A stretch of DNA of 64,000 bases from JAQUCI01 sp034932685 (lineage in GTDB: Bacteria > Bacillota_I > Bacilli_A > Erysipelotrichales > Erysipelotrichaceae), in NCBI GenBank assembly GCA_034932685.1, contig JAYFOM010000008.1, positions 62,001 to 126,000 on the forward strand, given 5' to 3'. The notes below the pieces were generated by a model. The model was not told where the DNA came from and made no database searches. It saw only the letters and a list, made by a program, of their open reading frames with translations. Positions within the stretch are counted from its first letter, which is position 1, and the number at the start of each line of letters is the position of its first letter. Positions 63,685 to 64,000 of the stretch are shown piece after piece. Position numbers and translations under genes: made by a program.

Positions 63685-64000
63685 TTATTCTCTTCCTTTG
63701 CTGAATGATTCAGTGATCGTATCACTCAAATCTCTTATGTTCTCGGGGTCTAAATAGGTATATTCAGTAACTAACGAATCAAGTATTAACATTTGTGTAA
63801 CACACGCGTCAAAACCCCCACCATTATATAGCATATAACTATGATCACATGTCGCAAGAAAAACGTAATCACTCAACTCTGTCATTTCTGTGTGTAGATT
63901 GGATGCTATCAAGACCACTGTAGCACCGTGTTTTTTTGCGATTGAAAGCGACTTTATCATTTCAGGTGATGTAGCACTTTTACTTATTCCTATTACGATA
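63685..64000 (-). CDS. RpiR/MurR-type regulator, SIS-domain end only
   Basis: About 104 C-terminal residues; the frame runs open past the window end, so the DNA-binding half is not seen. GISKSATSPEMIKSLSIAKK followed by GATVVLIASN is the phosphosugar-binding SIS domain pattern. RpiR-family proteins sense sugar phosphates and often control adjacent amino-sugar operons, so it is likely the regulator of the PTS-nanE unit. Confidence 0.8.
   Translation of the reverse strand, partial: IVIGISKSATSPEMIKSLSIAKKHGATVVLIASNLHTEMTELSDYVFLATCDHSYMLYNGGGFDACVTQMLILDSLVTEYTYLDPENIRDLSDTITESFSKGRE

Noticed and set aside
1..64000. Mycoplasma-type code with TGA as Trp
   Set aside because: TGA ends several genes cleanly (for example at 3963-3965 and 15269-15271) and Trp codons are TGG.
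1..64000. tRNA, rRNA, insertion sequence or prophage genes
   Set aside because: None could be recognised on either strand.

Overview
The window is AT-rich bacterial chromosome using the standard code (TGA serves as a stop and Trp is TGG). It points to a wall-bearing, low-G+C Bacillota, plausibly on the Erysipelotrichia/Mollicutes-related side. The grounds are Bacillus-like synteny of two origin-proximal housekeeping clusters, cell-wall enzymes (M23 peptidase, G5/3D lipoprotein, GlmU), type II-A CRISPR-Cas, an HPr-dependent PTS, an archaeal-type PEP carboxylase and strong GGAGG ribosome sites. This placement comes from gene content only. No rRNA or tRNA gene was seen.

Layout. 1-7.6 kb (all minus): a truncated YeiH-type membrane protein, a two-gene unit of unknown exported/membrane proteins, phosphoglucomutase, HPr and a small PH-like membrane protein. 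7.7-17.4 kb (minus): rlmH, an HtrA-type protease, walJ, a LysM/G5/M23 wall peptidase, dnaB, rplI, gdpP and a YybS-like gene, then rpsR-ssb-rpsF with its own promoter and a structured leader. 17.4-25.4 kb: GrpB and Nudix genes, then a divergent plus-strand cassette of two aminoacyl-tRNA synthetases (one with a degenerate KMSKS loop), an S66/MccF-type peptidase and a free-standing FakA C-terminal-like domain, followed by a lipoprotein, a YhfC-type protease and a YigZ/IMPACT protein. 25.4-32.1 kb: one unknown gene and addB-addA. 32.1-40.5 kb (minus): mnmE-tatD-(G5/3D lipoprotein)-rnmV-ksgA-ispE-glmU-prs, headed by a HAD phosphatase.

41.6-49.2 kb holds a complete type II-A CRISPR-Cas locus: cas9-cas1-cas2-csn2 with overlapping stops and starts on the minus strand, a leader, and an array of 21 intact repeats plus one decayed terminal repeat. 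A tracrRNA gene on the plus strand lies immediately upstream of cas9. Its anti-repeat, UUCG hairpin, terminator and promoter can be read directly, and its promoter is entangled with that of cas9. One spacer encodes, in the crRNA sense, a HPTQKP peptide typical of phage DNA methyltransferases.

49.5-64 kb: archaeal-type PEP carboxylase; divergent Sua5/TsaC; a catalase operon with a Fur-family regulator and palindromic operator candidates; an M20-family protein lacking the usual Glu pair, an aldo/keto reductase, a TIGR04076 protein, a tyrosine phosphatase and an EamA permease; then a mannose-family PTS (IIB-IIC-IID) with ManNAc-6-P epimerase and an RpiR-type regulator cut by the window end. The PTS would draw phosphate from the HPr encoded near the left end and feed an amino-sugar phosphate into central metabolism; no IIA gene is present here.
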